Shown here: positions 34,661 through 47,463 of the stretch, one piece after another
Layout of the letters: the number at the start of each line of letters is the position of its first letter
Numbering within the stretch: position 1 is the stretch's first letter
Assembly (NCBI RefSeq): GCF_042453785.1
Contig: NC_091670.1
Span: 33,801,501-33,865,500, forward strand
Reading direction: 5' to 3'
DNA length: 64,000 bases
Source of the DNA: Malus domestica
Taxonomy: Eukaryota > Streptophyta > Magnoliopsida > Rosales > Rosaceae
Notes under the pieces: model-generated
The model's database searches: none
What the model was told of the DNA's origin: nothing
The model's input: only the letters and a program-made list of their open reading frames with translations
Program-made: the position numbers and the translations under genes

Positions 34661-34948
34661 TGTAAAACTCGGAACACTTAAGGTTTTCAGCTGAATTTGC
34701 CTATCCATATAATGATGGATTGCTTGTATTTATATCAGTTTACATATTACAAAAGGGTTTTGAAAAACCCCATTTACACACACAATTTGAATTTCAAATG
34801 ATACAAAGCTATCAGACTTAGCTAAGAAACATTCAAAAGAAACCTAGACCTAACAAACTTGTCCTGGGATAACAGTTGAACTTTAGAATATCCAACTGAA
34901 GAGTTTGAACTAGAGTTAGACGCTTGATAAGTCTGACTTGGTCTAACA
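34661..34948 (-). repeat. 5' LTR of the outer copia element (288 bp)
   Basis: Starts TGTAAAAC and ends CTAACA on the plus strand. Followed by TATAT, the target duplication. More diverged from its partner than the inner element's LTRs are from each other, in line with the nesting order. Confidence 0.88.
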
Positions 34949-36175
34949 TATATATGATCAGATTCTATACAAAACTTTCCACTTTATGTCACTTATAAAC
35001 TATTCAAACATGACACACGAGCCATTTGCCTTTAGTTTGTGCAGCAGTTTATAGCTCTTCCAGTCAGGCACGTTGTACACTTTGCAAAAGTGAAGTGACT
35101 TCCATGCATCCTTTTTCTTCACTACGTTTATTTTTGGTGTTTGAATTGAATAAGTGTGCGGAAATCATTTCTTTTGCAAAATGATTTTCAATATATGCTT
35201 GCACCTAAGAATCAATGCGTGTAAACAACTCCATGATTAAGGTATTGAAGTTAGGGTTTGGGACATTTATTTTGCAAGCAATAACTACCCTATACGCAAG
35301 GAGACTACAAAGAGGGAAAGATGAACTTGAAACAATGAAACCTCTGATGTTAGATCGAATATGATTTGCTTGTCATAATCCATGGTTTTAGGGTGAAATT
35401 GGCCAATGAGTTCGTGAAGAAATTGTAGTAGCACGAATTATGAGCTCTCCAGTAACGTAACTATCGATCAATGAAAGAAATTTATTTTTCCGAGGCTTGC
35501 AAAACTCTCGTCATTGTCCTTTGAAGACTGCACCTTTCGCTTTCTAATCCATTTTTGTGAGAGTCTGGTACTGCCCTCCTACGATTAGGTTTGGCTTCAT
35601 CATCGAATTGATCCGTGAATGATCAGTTACTCCAATGAGAACTCTCGGCCAGGTACGTTTCAGTTTGTGACATTTTCATTTGAGCTCATCCAATCTGTGG
35701 AGGAGGGAAAGAGAAACTTCAAGACTTTGTACGGTAATCTTTTTTTTTTAACAAACGATATGAGGGTGGGTTATGCCTCTCAATTGGCTAAAATAATGTG
35801 GTTCAAATTTGTTTTTAACGATAATCAAATCTAAAACTTCTTACTTATAAGTGAAGAGAAATATCATTAAACTGTAATACTAAATGACGTAGGCTAATAT
35901 TTAAAACAAAGAAAAATGGCACCTCTTACAAAACAACGACTCTTTGTATTTGAGGTGCTTCATAGTGTAATTTTCAGCTCTACCCCTATGTAAATCTCGC
36001 GAAATATCATAGTCGAGCCCAAGACCCCAACAATCCTCTCACCCCAACCCCATTAATCGGTTTACATGTGGGCCCATTTGTAGCAGACTACTCAATAGGG
36101 CAAGAATTGACTGAAATTCAACTTGAGTGGTCTGAAGTCAAGATGGCATCTGCCACGTCCAAATCTCAAACATTG
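34949..36175. repeat. Duplicated downstream flank of gene copy A
   Basis: Continues the 3' flank of copy A after the copia insertion. It matches 48455-49500 downstream of copy B along its length (shared GATCAGATTCTATACAAAAC at the start, CACGTGGGCCCA-like block near the end). It contains the decayed version of a minus-strand ORF present at 48507-48734: one base is missing near 35150. Otherwise non-coding. Confidence 0.8.
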
Positions 36176-37254
36176 GAAAATTTGGAAAAATAGTTAAAAT
36201 TTAGATTATGAATAAAATTATAACCAACAATTATAACTTTCTATAATTTTAACTAAAACTTGATATAAATATACTATAATGCCTGGAGTTTACACCCATT
36301 TACTTTGCTCTACTACGTTCACACCATTTGTCAGGCACACAGTTGTAAAGCTTCTAACCCACGAGAAATTTTTCATTATGTCTAGTCATACGCGTGATAC
36401 ACTACGTATTATTATGTAAGCCATGAGAAGTTTATTTCTTGATTTGTTAATTTTTTAACATAAATATCTCACAACTTGTATAATGATACATGATGTATCA
36501 CTTGTATTCCGGTACACTGAACTATATCTCCTGACCCAAATGTAGCATTTCGACAAAGACCAGGAATTTCGAACTGAGCTCTGAATATTTTCAATTTCTG
36601 GAGCTTTAGAGTTTTGGGCTTATCCTACGACAGGTTCTTGCAAAGAAACACTATGTATTTGAAGAGAGGATTATGACTGAAATTGCAGTGAAGGAAACTT
36701 GAGTCTCTGGGTGTTGACTGCAGAGCTTCTTATTGGGAAATTAGTCCGGGAAGAAGAAGGGAGAGAGCGGGAGAGAGTTTGGGAGTTGTAGAAAAAAGAA
36801 GAGGTTAAAGAGCACAAGTGATAGCCATTTTCCCTCTTTGTAATTGGGTTTGACTCACTTTTGCGTTCATAATTTTCCAAAGCAATTGCAATCATCGAAT
36901 TCCACTACACAATCTCTCTTTCCGGCATCCTGTCAAACAAAACTCTCGCCAAACCCCTCATCACACCTCTGAGTAGTAAGTAATCAAAGAATTAACAACA
37001 AAAACATCCGAATCAAACCCACAACGCACAACAAAACAATGTACTTAATTCCTTAGCCAATTTTAAAGCAAGGAAAATTAGGAATTGAAATTTGAAATAA
37101 GGATTGAGAAAAATGGGAGAAGGGTTTTTACTTGGAAAAGGGATAGAACCATAAACTCTAGTAAAGAGCATTATAATATTTTTATGTTAAGTTTTGGTAA
37201 GTTATGAAAATTTATACTTGTGGCTAAAATTCTTTGTTGGTTAAAATTCTATGC

Positions 37255-40200
37255 ATTTTTATCACAAATGGTATCTGAAATTGACCATCCAATCAAGATA
37301 ATTTTTGAAATTGAAAATCAATCAATGTAGTCTCTAAATATGGATGCTACAAATCAATGGCATCCATATCCGTCAAAATTTATGTTAATGTGCTAATGTA
37401 GCACACATGTGAGTCCCACATGGATTAAAAAATAAAAGAAAATTAAGAGTGAATTTGCGACTCAAAAATCCCAGAAGGGTAAATTACGAGAGGGACGACG
37501 AGGGATTACGATCCCATGAATCCAGAAAGAAATCCCAGAGGAATTACGATGACGAATTGGACGAGAGGACGGTAAGTGCTGCGGGTCATCCTCCTGGAAT
37601 TCCATGGCTACTACATAGTCATGTGATGCATTCCCAACAGCAAATTGCAAACATCAATTGCAACAACCACAGTAGCAAATATGATTATATGACACCAAAT
37701 GGGATTGCACGTCAATCTTCCTTTTAATTAAAATCAAAATTCATTTGAATCTGGTAGCTCATTGACAATTGTTCATAAGGGTTGGACCGTCGAATCGAGA
37801 CCCAGATCAATTGCGTGAGGAGAAACCGAGGGGAATCATGAACTTGGAGATGTTACTCGGAAATGGAAACCCCCGGATAATTTTCGTAAGTTGTCGATTG
37901 TAAAATCTCATCCCCGGAATTTCACCATTCATTACGTATCTAGTATTTTAAATTCGTATTTCACGATTACGTTATCTTTATTAGTTAATTTAATTCCGTT
38001 AATTTTAAGTTTAGTAATTGATTAGTTATCGAGTTGGAAGTTTCTTAATCAATCTTTATCTTTCGTTGATATTTCGAAGTTACAACTAGTGTTTTTAAAT
38101 AGATCTCGAACACACGAACGCATAGGTGAAAGCCGTTTGCGAGTCTGAATTATAACGGTATAGTTGCTAACGTTTGAAGTTGTGAATTATAGATTGTGGG
38201 AATTGTTTAATTTCCACATGTGGGCTGAAAGTTAAGTTAGTCTAATAATAAAAAAGGGACAATCAGATTTTTGGAGGGTAGAAAGGACCAATTAAAGGGA
38301 GAAAAGCAAAAATCTTCCTCTCCTATTTGTGAACCTGTGTGCTCCACCAGCACACTTTCAAACCGGCCAATTTCAGGCCAATTCCTCCATTTCTCATCTA
38401 ATTTTCCTATCTCCTTCACCTGCAACTTGCTCAACTATCTTCTTCTTTCCATCTCCACCAAAAATCAAGGATTTTTTAAGGCCTAATTCGGGTAGAACTC
38501 CACAGGAGAACCCGAGGGTTCTTCTTGACAAATTGTCGTTCAGGAGAGTATCATCATTCACCATCACCCTTAATCAACTTCCCTTAGACCTAGGAACAAG
38601 ACCCAACTGGTGGGTGGGGCGTTGGAATACCAAGGAAGCCGAATTGAAGAACACCCACCTTAGGGTTTCGATGGGTGCGAGCCAATTTGAGGGCCTTTCC
38701 GGCCAAATTGGACTCGACCACAGATATAAAGTTTACTCTATTTGTTGAGATCTTCATTCTTGTAAAATTTGAGAATTTTTGGAAAAAATCAAATTTCCCA
38801 ATGTGTGACATTTGATTTATGAAAATATTGTTGGTAGAGTATATTATTGATAAGGTTCACCACTTGATTATTCTAACAATTGACAATCTTACCATTGAAT
38901 TGACACCCAATTTTAGTATGCTATGGTAGATATTGTTTAAGGACCTTAGGAACTTGCAAGGGAAAACCTAGTGATTGGATCTTACAGAATAAGTGACGTA
39001 AGATCATGGACCCTACCTTAGAATGACGGTTTGATTCCTCATTAAATGTTGTTGTGGGAGACATATGAGAGTTTTTAAGTATGTGAATTATCGAAGGAAA
39101 TCTAAATGTTGACTTGTACCTTGTTTAGGCAGTGATAAAACGTGATGCCTTGACTCTCGTGCTAGGGTGCATTAGTGCGGACTCCAGGTGAGTGACTTTA
39201 ACATATGTGATATTGGTGATTACCTTGTTTTCGTAATTGTTATCCTGTGTGGATATGACTTGGTTTTATATATATGTTTTCTATTGAATTGTTATTTTTA
39301 ATGCTTAGCCATTGATTCAAGTTATGAAATGAGATTTGATGTGTGTATATTGAAATATGCTTTGATTTGTTTGATTGGCATGATGTGACGAAATGTGAAG
39401 GCTAGTGGTTGGCCGTTAACCCATTGTGATGGGGATTTGTTGCTTCGATATTTTTTTATTTCCCGCTTCATTGATTCGTTCTAAATTTAGTATTTGTGCC
39501 TTATTTCCCTTGGTTGAGCTTTTGTAAATTAAGTAACTTGTGCTTGTCTCATTTCTTTGAGCCGTTATACATTATGGTTGTTGGTCTTTCGCGATTCCGT
39601 TGAGTGATGGTCCGGGATCGTGTCCACCTTGAGTTTTATTGAGTTTGGATTGAGATAGCTTCAAAGGTGTAGGTTTCGGCCAAACTATGTCGCCCTAACC
39701 CTACCTTTCATTGTGTTGTATGAGAATATGGTTGTGAGATGTTGTGATTGTTTCAGATGAATTGTTGAATGTCTGGGTGACTCCTTCGAAGTTTTCAAAA
39801 GTTTGGTATTGATTTCTCATGCATGATTTATATTCAAGGTTTATAAATTGTGATTGATGGCTGGTTTTATTATTGTATCACATACTTTGTATTATTGTCA
39901 CTCACACGAGCTTCGCAGCTTAACCGAGTTGATGTTTGCCCGATGCACCATTTCGATGGTGTAGGCATTGACCATACAGGTGACAGGTTTGATTAGACTC
40001 CGAGAAGTCCGTAAGTGGGGGTAGCAGTGAAGTTATCAAACACGTGGAGCGTTAGGTTACCCTTGATTCACTCTTGTACCTTATCTTTTGGGACTTTCTT
40101 TTGAGCACTTCAAACTTGTTCTTAGTAAATCAAAGATAATACTTCTTTTTGGGATGTACATATTTGTAAATATCTTGTGAAGAACTTAGCCACCTTCTTT

Positions 40201-40925
40201 TTAGTTTGGGTTGCAGTTAAAATATTTCATTCCGTATGGTATGTCATATTCAACGAATGTTATTTTTCCTTTGCCACGTGTCAATTTGCGACGTATGTTG
40301 GGATCGGGGCGTGTAAATTTGGGGTCTTGAGAATATGGGTTTGTGGTATAAGAATTAGGGATTTTAGGGTGATCAATGGAGTTTGGCGTCGAATAAGGAA
40401 ATCAATTGGGTTATTCTACTCCAGCTCCAGCTCCAGAACATGGGTTCGTCCCACTCCAGCTCCAGCTCAGAATATAGGTTCATCCCGCTCGAGCTCGACT
40501 CCAATTTTGAGGAAATCATTTGGGTTGAGGATTCTAAGGGAAATGAGTGGAGGTTGTTGCTTAAAGTTTGAATGGGTGGTGGCAATGGAGAAAGGAGGAG
40601 ATGGAGGTAGATATTCCGGTGGAGGGGAAGAAGAAGGTAAACATTTTTTTAATTAAAAAATTATTTTTTCAAAGTAATAATTAAATTTTTTTTTTCTACA
40701 TGGCCCAAGTGTGGCAACACATAAGCATAAATGTGACAGGTCTAAATGTGGTAGTATTTAATTAGACTTGTGGATCTATATATGTCTCACATCAGATACT
40801 AACATAAATTTTGATAGGATTCTAACGAAATGACGATATTGATTTTAAACAATCGTATTCAAACACTACATTGATCGATTTTTAATTCGGATAAGTTAAT
40901 TTTAAAGATCATTTGTGATAAAACT
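37255..40925. repeat. Inverted-repeat arms within the Mutator-like element
   Basis: The left arm at about 37255-37440 (with TTTTATCACAAATG and ATCAATGTAGT, AAAATTTATGTTA) matches the right arm 40720-40925 in inverted order. This suggests a further nested TIR element or extended TIRs. No target duplication was found at these inner ends. The DNA at 37441-37898 is unassigned and shows several GATTACGATCCCATG-like short motifs. Confidence 0.55.
37899..40316 (-). mobile_element. LTR-like element, reverse orientation (probable solo LTR)
   Basis: The right end GGGATCGGGGCGTG is the complement of the CACGCCCCGATCCC start seen at 11388 and 49537. The left end TGTAAAATCTCATCCCCGG matches, inverted, the ...GGGACGGGATTTCACA end of the 11386-15226 element. 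No coding capacity. No target duplication could be confirmed, so the ends are approximate. Confidence 0.55.
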
Positions 40926-41083
40926 CAAATTCAATTCATGATCAAAAATTTTAATATTTTTCTAAATTCCCAAACACTGCAGCTACTTCTTCTCTTGCTC
41001 GTATGTGCTTCTTCTTCTCAGCAACTCAGCATATCAATGGAGCCAAATTACAGCTGCCCAGAACCCAAAATCCACCAATTACC

Positions 41084-41820
41084 TGTTGTGTTTGGCTCAT
41101 ATACTTATGAGTTGGCAACAATTTTGATAGTGTAACTTTCTGAGTGCTACAGGGAAATGGCAGTAGCCACTTTGTGTTAGGCTTTCGGTTGTGGCATGGA
41201 TGTCTTGTTTCAAGAGAAGACATGGTGACTACCACAAGCAAAGTTGGAAGCAAGACTTGATTTTGTGGTTTCTTGCACACAATTGTGCATGTTTTATTTT
41301 ATATGTATTAAATGACAAATGGAGAAAAGTTGTACTTTATAGACTAGGTATAGACTTTGATGCATGCTAGGTAGGCTAGGTGATAATTATGTCATGTGAA
41401 CTTAAGACTTTTTGGTCTTGTTTGTTGGCATAGTTGTTAGTGTATGTCTATAACTAGATGCAATATTTGTGCATTTAGAAATGCATTGAGAGAGCATCTG
41501 AAGGAGAATACAAAGGAGAGAAAATATAGAGTGAGAGTGAGAAACTCTTGGGGAGAGTGAGGCTCTTAGTAAAATTCTATGAGTGGGTGTACAAGGGATT
41601 TGGGATTGGGTTATGTCGATTTAACTCATGTTTACTTGTACTGTTATTCTCATAGTGAAAAGCAATATATCTCCGGGGACGTAGGCAGGATTTTTGCCGA
41701 ACCTCGTAAATTTCTCGGTGTCTTTATTTCTTGTATTTTATTTTGTTCAACTGAGTGTGATTTGGTGAGGTTGTAATATGAATCTCGTTTCCGCACTGAC
41801 AAACGGGCCAAGGCACAACA
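41084..41820 (+). mobile_element. Solo LTR (737 bp) upstream of gene copy B
   Basis: Begins TGTTGTGTTTGG and ends AAGGCACAACA with perfect 5-bp flanking duplications TTACC (41079-41083 and 41821-41825). The uninterrupted target is visible upstream of copy C (52130-52145, CACCAATTACCCACTCATT). No internal region, hence a solo LTR. It sits about 650 bp before the copy B start. Confidence 0.9.
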
Positions 41821-42473
41821 TTACCCACTTATTCTCTCAACGTCACGGTACGAATACCATATTTGCAAGCCCATAATTACATCCTGGGCAATGCTTTCAA
41901 CTCCACGGAAAGAAACTCTAGCTTCAAGAATTTCAAGAACTAATTTTTTGTGGATAGAAAGAGGGGAGAGAGAGAGTGATGAGAGAGAAACTTGCCATCA
42001 GGTTGGTGAATTGATGGGAGCTAGAAACTGAGAATTCGAGAGAGAAAGATAGACGAAGAAAAAGAGGGAGGAGTGGAAGAGGTCAACAGAGATTGACGGA
42101 GAAAACGAGCCAGGAGATTGGCGGAGAAAAGGAGCCAACAAATTATTTTTGTAATTTTAAAAAAAAAAAATTTAATATCAGTTGCCTTGCTTGGACAATT
42201 TATTTTACGTAGCGGATATGCCGATATGCAGCAGGACGGATTACCGTTAGCGGTGGCGTTGTATAATTGGTCTCATTCGTACGATGAAAACTGCTGAAAT
42301 GGTTAATTTTTATTTTCAGAGAATCTGCACTGCAGTCTGCAGGTAGATACTCATTTCATTTGACATTTGCAATGCTAATCACACTATCACACCTGGACTT
42401 GTTTGGATGGAAGGAAAATCCCAAGGAAAATCAGTTCAATCACTGGAGAATTAAACAAAAAGAGAGAAGACAA
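41821..42473 (+). promoter_or_regulatory. Upstream region of ABCD2 copy B
   Basis: Non-coding; matches the upstream regions of copies A and C (CAAGAACTAAT, GA-rich block, GAGAATTCGAGAG, and GTTAGCGGTGGCG near 42247). The last 80 bp before the ATG (TTGTTTGGATGGAAGGAAAATC) are shared by all three copies, the best candidate for core promoter and leader. Confidence 0.5.
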
Positions 42474-44121
42474 ATGGAAAAAATGATAATGCAGGCACTT
42501 TCTCACTCTGATCCTCCTCCGCCTATAACTCCCCCAACTACCGCCATTGCCGCCACATTGGAGTGAGAGTGAGCGTCGGAGTCGAAAGAGGAGCAACGAC
42601 CTCGCATGCTCATTGGCTCCTCTTCTCCAGATTTCCATCATTGTCCACCATGTCCACCACTAGTAGAAGCGGCTGCAATTGGATGATGAGGAGGAGAGAG
42701 AGGAGCAAAGACGTCGACTCATCACCTGGGCGCTGTGCAGCCGCCTCGGGCTCTACAGTGCCGCCGCCAGTTCCGCCAGCTACAGAAAAGGTCCACTCTC
42801 TCTTTACTTTTGCTCTTTGATTTGATACTATTCTTCTTCTTCTTCTTCCTCATGAGCTGGTCGCATTATTGCAGCAAAGGGAGGTGCCTAAACTGCGACC
42901 GCTTCTCCGAAGATTCTGGAAGGTGGCGGCTCCCTATTGGTCCTCCGATGACAAGGTACAAGCGAGGATAAGGCTCGCCGTAGTCTTCGCTCTCTCTCTC
43001 GCCACCACCGGTATCAGCGTCTGCTTCAATTTCCTCGGCCGTGACTTCTATAACGCCATTGCCGGTCACTCTCTAATTTGTTAATCTTATTGGTAATTAA
43101 TTAAGTTAATTTTTTTACTGAATTTTGTTTCCTCTTTGCTTCCATAATTGGATTTTGATGATAATTTGAAGACAAGAACCAAAAACAATTCACGAAGCAG
43201 CTGCTTTACTACTTAGCTGCATTTGCCGGTGGAATTCCGGTGAGTACTTCCTCTGCTTAGTTTTTTTTCCCCTTTTTTGGGGTCTTCGCCTTCATCCTCC
43301 TGTAATCACAAGAAAGGAAGATACAAAAAGGCAGTTGTTAAGATTTTGTCAAAAAAGAAGGCCACAAAAGAACAATGAATGGTGAAACTAATGCGAGAGG
43401 TTTATGCCAGTAAATTGCAACCCACAATGGAAAAAGCTTAAAAGTTGCTAGGTTAGCTTTTCGGGTATTCTGTTCACAAGTTTCCACTTCTTTGCATTTT
43501 GATCATCGCCAATGGGTTCATACTCGTACGATTGTTGTTGATTCGTTTGCCTATGCAGTTATGTGGTCATGGGAACAATGACCTGGTCTTACTGATGTTG
43601 ATATATTTGTTACATGAGTTGACAACTTTTTGTGCAGATTTTTGTGTTGCGATATTATGCAAGACAAACTCTTTCTTTGAGGTGGAGAGCTTGGATGACA
43701 AAATATTACCTGGATCGTTACCTAAGCGACCAAACCTTTTATAAAATTCAATCCCAATCAATCATTGATAATCCAGATCAACGCATTGTTGATGATCTAA
43801 ATTCGTTCACAGAGATTGCCCTATACCTCTCCGTAACACTTTTCAGTGCTGTGATAGATCTCATCTCGTTCAGTAACATCTTATTCAGTATCTATCCTCC
43901 GCTGTTTGTTGTTCTATTTGTATATTCAATTGGTGGAACAGTCATAAGTATCTTTCTTGGAAAGGTAACTTTACCTCTGTTTAACCAAAAAGTATTTCCT
44001 ATGTTGTATGCAATTGGAACTCGGTTTAATGAAAACGTTGTATCCGTGTTTTCAGAATTTGGTTTCTTTAAACTTCATGCAAGAGAAAAAGGAAGCTGAT
44101 TTTCGTTATGGACTTGTGCGC

Positions 44122-44719
44122 TGTTGGTATATGGTCCAGCCCATGATCAATGTTCTAGATTATTCTAGTAAGCAAGAGAGATGGCTGGAGCATGCTAGAC
44201 AATTCTAGCATGTTATTAAGTTGATGGAAGAAGCTAGAGAGTACTAGCTTCCTTGGTTGCAAATGGAAAGATCTAGAAGCCACACTTTTGTGGCTAGTCT
44301 AGATCTTTCTATGCTAGAGGTTTGAAGAATACACTAGAAACTAGTAGAATGCCAAACCCTCACCTATAAATATGGGTGTGATGTTGTAGTGAACCAACAA
44401 ATCAAGAGAGTAGTGAGTAGCAAAGGATCAAGTCCAAAGCTAGAGTTCCACTCCAAGAGTGAGAGTGAGAGTGTTCCACTACACATTGTGTGAGTGAAGT
44501 TTAGTGTGATAGAAAGTGTGTGTCCTACTTTCTTGTATCCATCAAGCCTTGTCTTTGGCTTGGTAAGACTACTCTTGTTGTACTCATCTTTTCATATAGT
44601 GAAGATTGATCCTTGTTTGGTGGACGTAGGCATAAATTGCCGAACCACATAAATTTTTGGTGTCCATTTTCTACTTTACTTTGTGCATTCTCTATCTTGT
44701 AGTACCGACATTCCTAACA
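44122..44719 (+). mobile_element. Solo LTR (598 bp) inside exon 5 of copy B
   Basis: Begins TGTTGGTATATGG and ends CCTAACA, flanked by perfect TGCGC duplications (44117-44121 and 44720-44724). Removing it with one duplication restores the 165-bp exon length seen in copies A and C. It has a TATAAATA box at 44365-44372 pointing along the gene. Confidence 0.95.
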
Positions 44720-47081
44720 TGCGCGTCAGAGAAAATGCTGAATCCATTGCTTTCTATAGTGGTGAAGCAAATGAAATGCAACTTTTGCTACAACGCTTCA
44801 CAAGTGCTTTCATAAATATGAGCGTATGAATAATTTTATCTTCTTCTGTTTTCATTTACACTGAAGACTCCTTTTTCTCTCACAAATTTAATTTTACGCA
44901 ATATTGTTGTGTCTAGTGTACTCACTTTAAACTACATGATCTACTTTAAATAAACTTGGATCGATTTATGGCAGATGCGCTGGTGTCATTGGATTATTGA
45001 TGATGCCTACTGATAACCCCTATAAACAACTTCAACATCCACTAAAAAAATCTGTTTTTCTACATGTAATTTTTCTTCACAACATAGGTTTATTATCAGT
45101 GTATCACCATGTATGGGCTCTCATTACCCTTATTCAAGAAGCAAGAAAGATGAAGATGCTAAACATGTGTTACTTAGCGTCTATAATTTAATTTGTAAGC
45201 ATGCGTTTGATTTCTTAAGTACGTTATATACATGTATCTCATCTGATAAGCATCATGTTCCAGTTTTCAAAATTGATCACGTTGTTTCTGATATTTAGAC
45301 TTCAGTGCCTGGGTCTTGATCTCTGTTGAATCTCTGTTGATGTCACTGTGATATCGGTGGCTCATTCAAGAGACTGAGCTGCATCATTATGCCTAAGAAC
45401 TATACAGTTATGCTTAGGACTTGCTGGTTTTTTTTAAGTTACTTTTGGTACACAGATGCCTGCGAGGATTGATCTAGAGCATGTTCTGTTTACATTTAAT
45501 ATATTTACTGATTTAAAATTACTATGCGTGTTGATTGTTATGCCATGCACATCCAAGTGATTGTGTTTTAACTCATATTCCAACCTTGCAGAAATTGTTG
45601 ATATGTTCAAGAAATCTCGAGTTTTTCACTAGTGGATACAGCTATCTCATTCAGATTATTCCCGCTGCTGTTGTTGCTCCTATGTATTTCTCAGGCAAAA
45701 TTGCGTTTGGTGTCATTAATCAGTCAGTATCTGCTTTCAGTCATATTCTTGCAGACTTCTCCCTTATTGTCTACCAATTTCAGACTATCAGTGCATTTGC
45801 AGCTGTAATTGATCGACTTGGTATTGTCTCTGTATCTTTATACACACACACACACACACATAATGAGGATCTGTTGCGTAACTTTGATTTGACCAGATAG
45901 AACTTCATAAGGAAGCTGTCTAATTTGCGTGATACAACGGGGTCTTAAAATTAAATGAATATGCATGAGACTCCCACTAGAAAGACATTGACAAAATACT
46001 GACACGTTTTCTTACAGACATCATTTGCCCACATCGTATAACTTTTTGTACTTGTTCAGGTCATCTGAAGCCATCTTCAATAATATTTGTTACCAAAATT
46101 TCCACTCAACTTTTCTACTCTTCACCATAATACTCGAAGTTCTGAGGTTAACTCTTGAAGTTGATTAGATTTATTCAATCGTTTACAGATTCATAATAAT
46201 ATGTACCTTGTCATACTGTCTGACTGTTAATAAATTGACTTATGATGTCCAATATGGCAATGCTTTCTCTTCTGACTCCACGCAAGGAGATCTTTAGTGG
46301 CGTAGGTGTGTTTTAACTGTAAACACTTATTTGCCTAGTGATATCTAAAACATACAGGTGAATTTGACGATTTGTTGGATAGCAGCAACCCGGAACGTCA
46401 TTCTGACCCCTCGGAAGGGATAAGTCTGATATATAGTAACGTCAAAAGTTTACCGGAACCGGAGTCAAATGGATCCATTCCCATAGAAAAGCAACAAAAG
46501 TTAGTGGATATAGAGCACTTGACCGTGGAGACTCCAAGTGGTACTGCATTGGTTAGGAATTTATCGTTGGTAATCAACAAGAATGAGCATTTATTGGTTA
46601 GTAACTCCATTGATCTATTGAATTTATCATTAGTTTACTAAGTATATCTTGACACGGAGCTGAAGAACTTTTCCCGTACATGATCATTTGAACAGGTAAC
46701 AGGACCAAGTGGAAGCGGTAAAACATCTTTGTTAAGAGCTATGTGTGGTCTTTGGAGTACTGGAAAAGGAAAAATCATATTCTATGTGAAGGACGTTGAA
46801 GATAATCAACCGTCCATTTCTTCTGGTGTAGTAGTTCTTGAGATAGATACTGGTAGTGATAAATATGGGGAACTTGGAAGGCCCTCAAATAGGAATTATG
46901 AAGGCATATTTTTCCTTCCTCAAAAACCATATATGGTATTGGGAACACTTCGCCAACAGTTGCTTTATCCTACATGGGCTGAGGATGCGATTTCCACAAC
47001 CGACGGTACTAAACCAACTGGTATGGACTTCAACTCCTTTTGCCACATGGTATGTATGCTGACTGCTGAGGAAGCTATAAT

Positions 47082-47463
47082 TGTTGAGAGTTGTCCCACA
47101 TCGATGATGAGGCACAAGGTTTGCTATGTACTTATATGGTCTTGGGCTACTTCTCATATTGCAAATTGGTTTTATAGTGGAATCCCAATTTCATCATGGT
47201 ATCAGAGCGGGTTGTCCTCGTGTGAAGTCAAACGGCCACACACGCTTCACGTCACCCAATTGTTGTCCACGTGTAGGCTTGAAAATCGGCCACACGTGCG
47301 GGGGCGTGTTGAGAGTTGTCCCACATCGGTTAGGGACAAGGTTTGCTATGTGCTTTTATGGTCTTGGGCTACTCCCCACATTGCTAAGTTTGCTATGTGA
47401 TTTATGGTCTTGAGTTACTTCCCATATTGCCAATTGGTTTTATGGTGGAACTCAATTTCATCA
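47082..47463 (+). mobile_element. TRIM element in intron 8 of copy B
   Basis: Short LTRs at 47082-47196 (115 bp) and 47307-47463 (157 bp) both start TGTTGAGAGTTGTCCCACAT and end TTTCATCA. A tRNA-Met primer site TGGTATCAGAGC (47197-47208) follows the first, and a GTGCGGGGGCG purine tract precedes the second. Flanked by perfect ATAAT duplications (47077-47081 and 47464-47468). The 3' LTR is longer through an internal repeat of the TTTGCTATGTG...GGTCTTG segment. Non-coding; moved by other elements' proteins. Confidence 0.95.

Larger units (their letters stand above)
24003..34948 (-). mobile_element. Old Ty1/copia retrotransposon (outer), minus strand, with two nested elements
   Basis: LTRs at 24003-24271 and 34661-34948 (inverted orientation, starting TGTTA on the minus strand) are flanked by the 5-bp duplication TATAT (23998-24002 and 34949-34953). 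The site corresponds to uninterrupted sequence downstream of copy B near 48460. The interior reads gag, protease, integrase, RT and RNase H on the minus strand, the copia order. A younger copia (24796-30060) and a hAT-like element (30235-31161) split the RT/RNase H part. Many stops and frameshifts show it is dead. Without the insertions it would be about 4.7 kb. Confidence 0.92.
36176..40970. mobile_element. 4.8-kb Mutator-like TIR element between copies A and B
   Basis: Flanked by the 9-bp duplication CAAACATTG (36167-36175) and CAAACACTG (40971-40979, one mismatch). The ends are imperfect inverted repeats (GAAAATTTGGAAAAATAG and, inverted, GGAATTTAGAAAAATAT) extending over about 35 bp. The site is confirmed by uninterrupted sequence downstream of copy B (49490-49505). 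No transposase is seen. Inside lie a second pair of inverted arms (37255-37440 and 40720-40925), an LTR-like element (37899-40316) and unassigned small ORFs. Confidence 0.72.

Noticed and set aside
37449..37727. 92-codon ORF with Arg/Asp/Glu-rich start
   Set aside because: No recognisable domain, lies inside a transposon, and composition follows purine-rich repeats; kept only as unassigned DNA.
40177..40656. 159-codon ORF spanning the end of the reversed LTR-like element
   Set aside because: Crosses the proposed element border and includes a TCCAGCTCCAGCTCC repeat; no domain seen.
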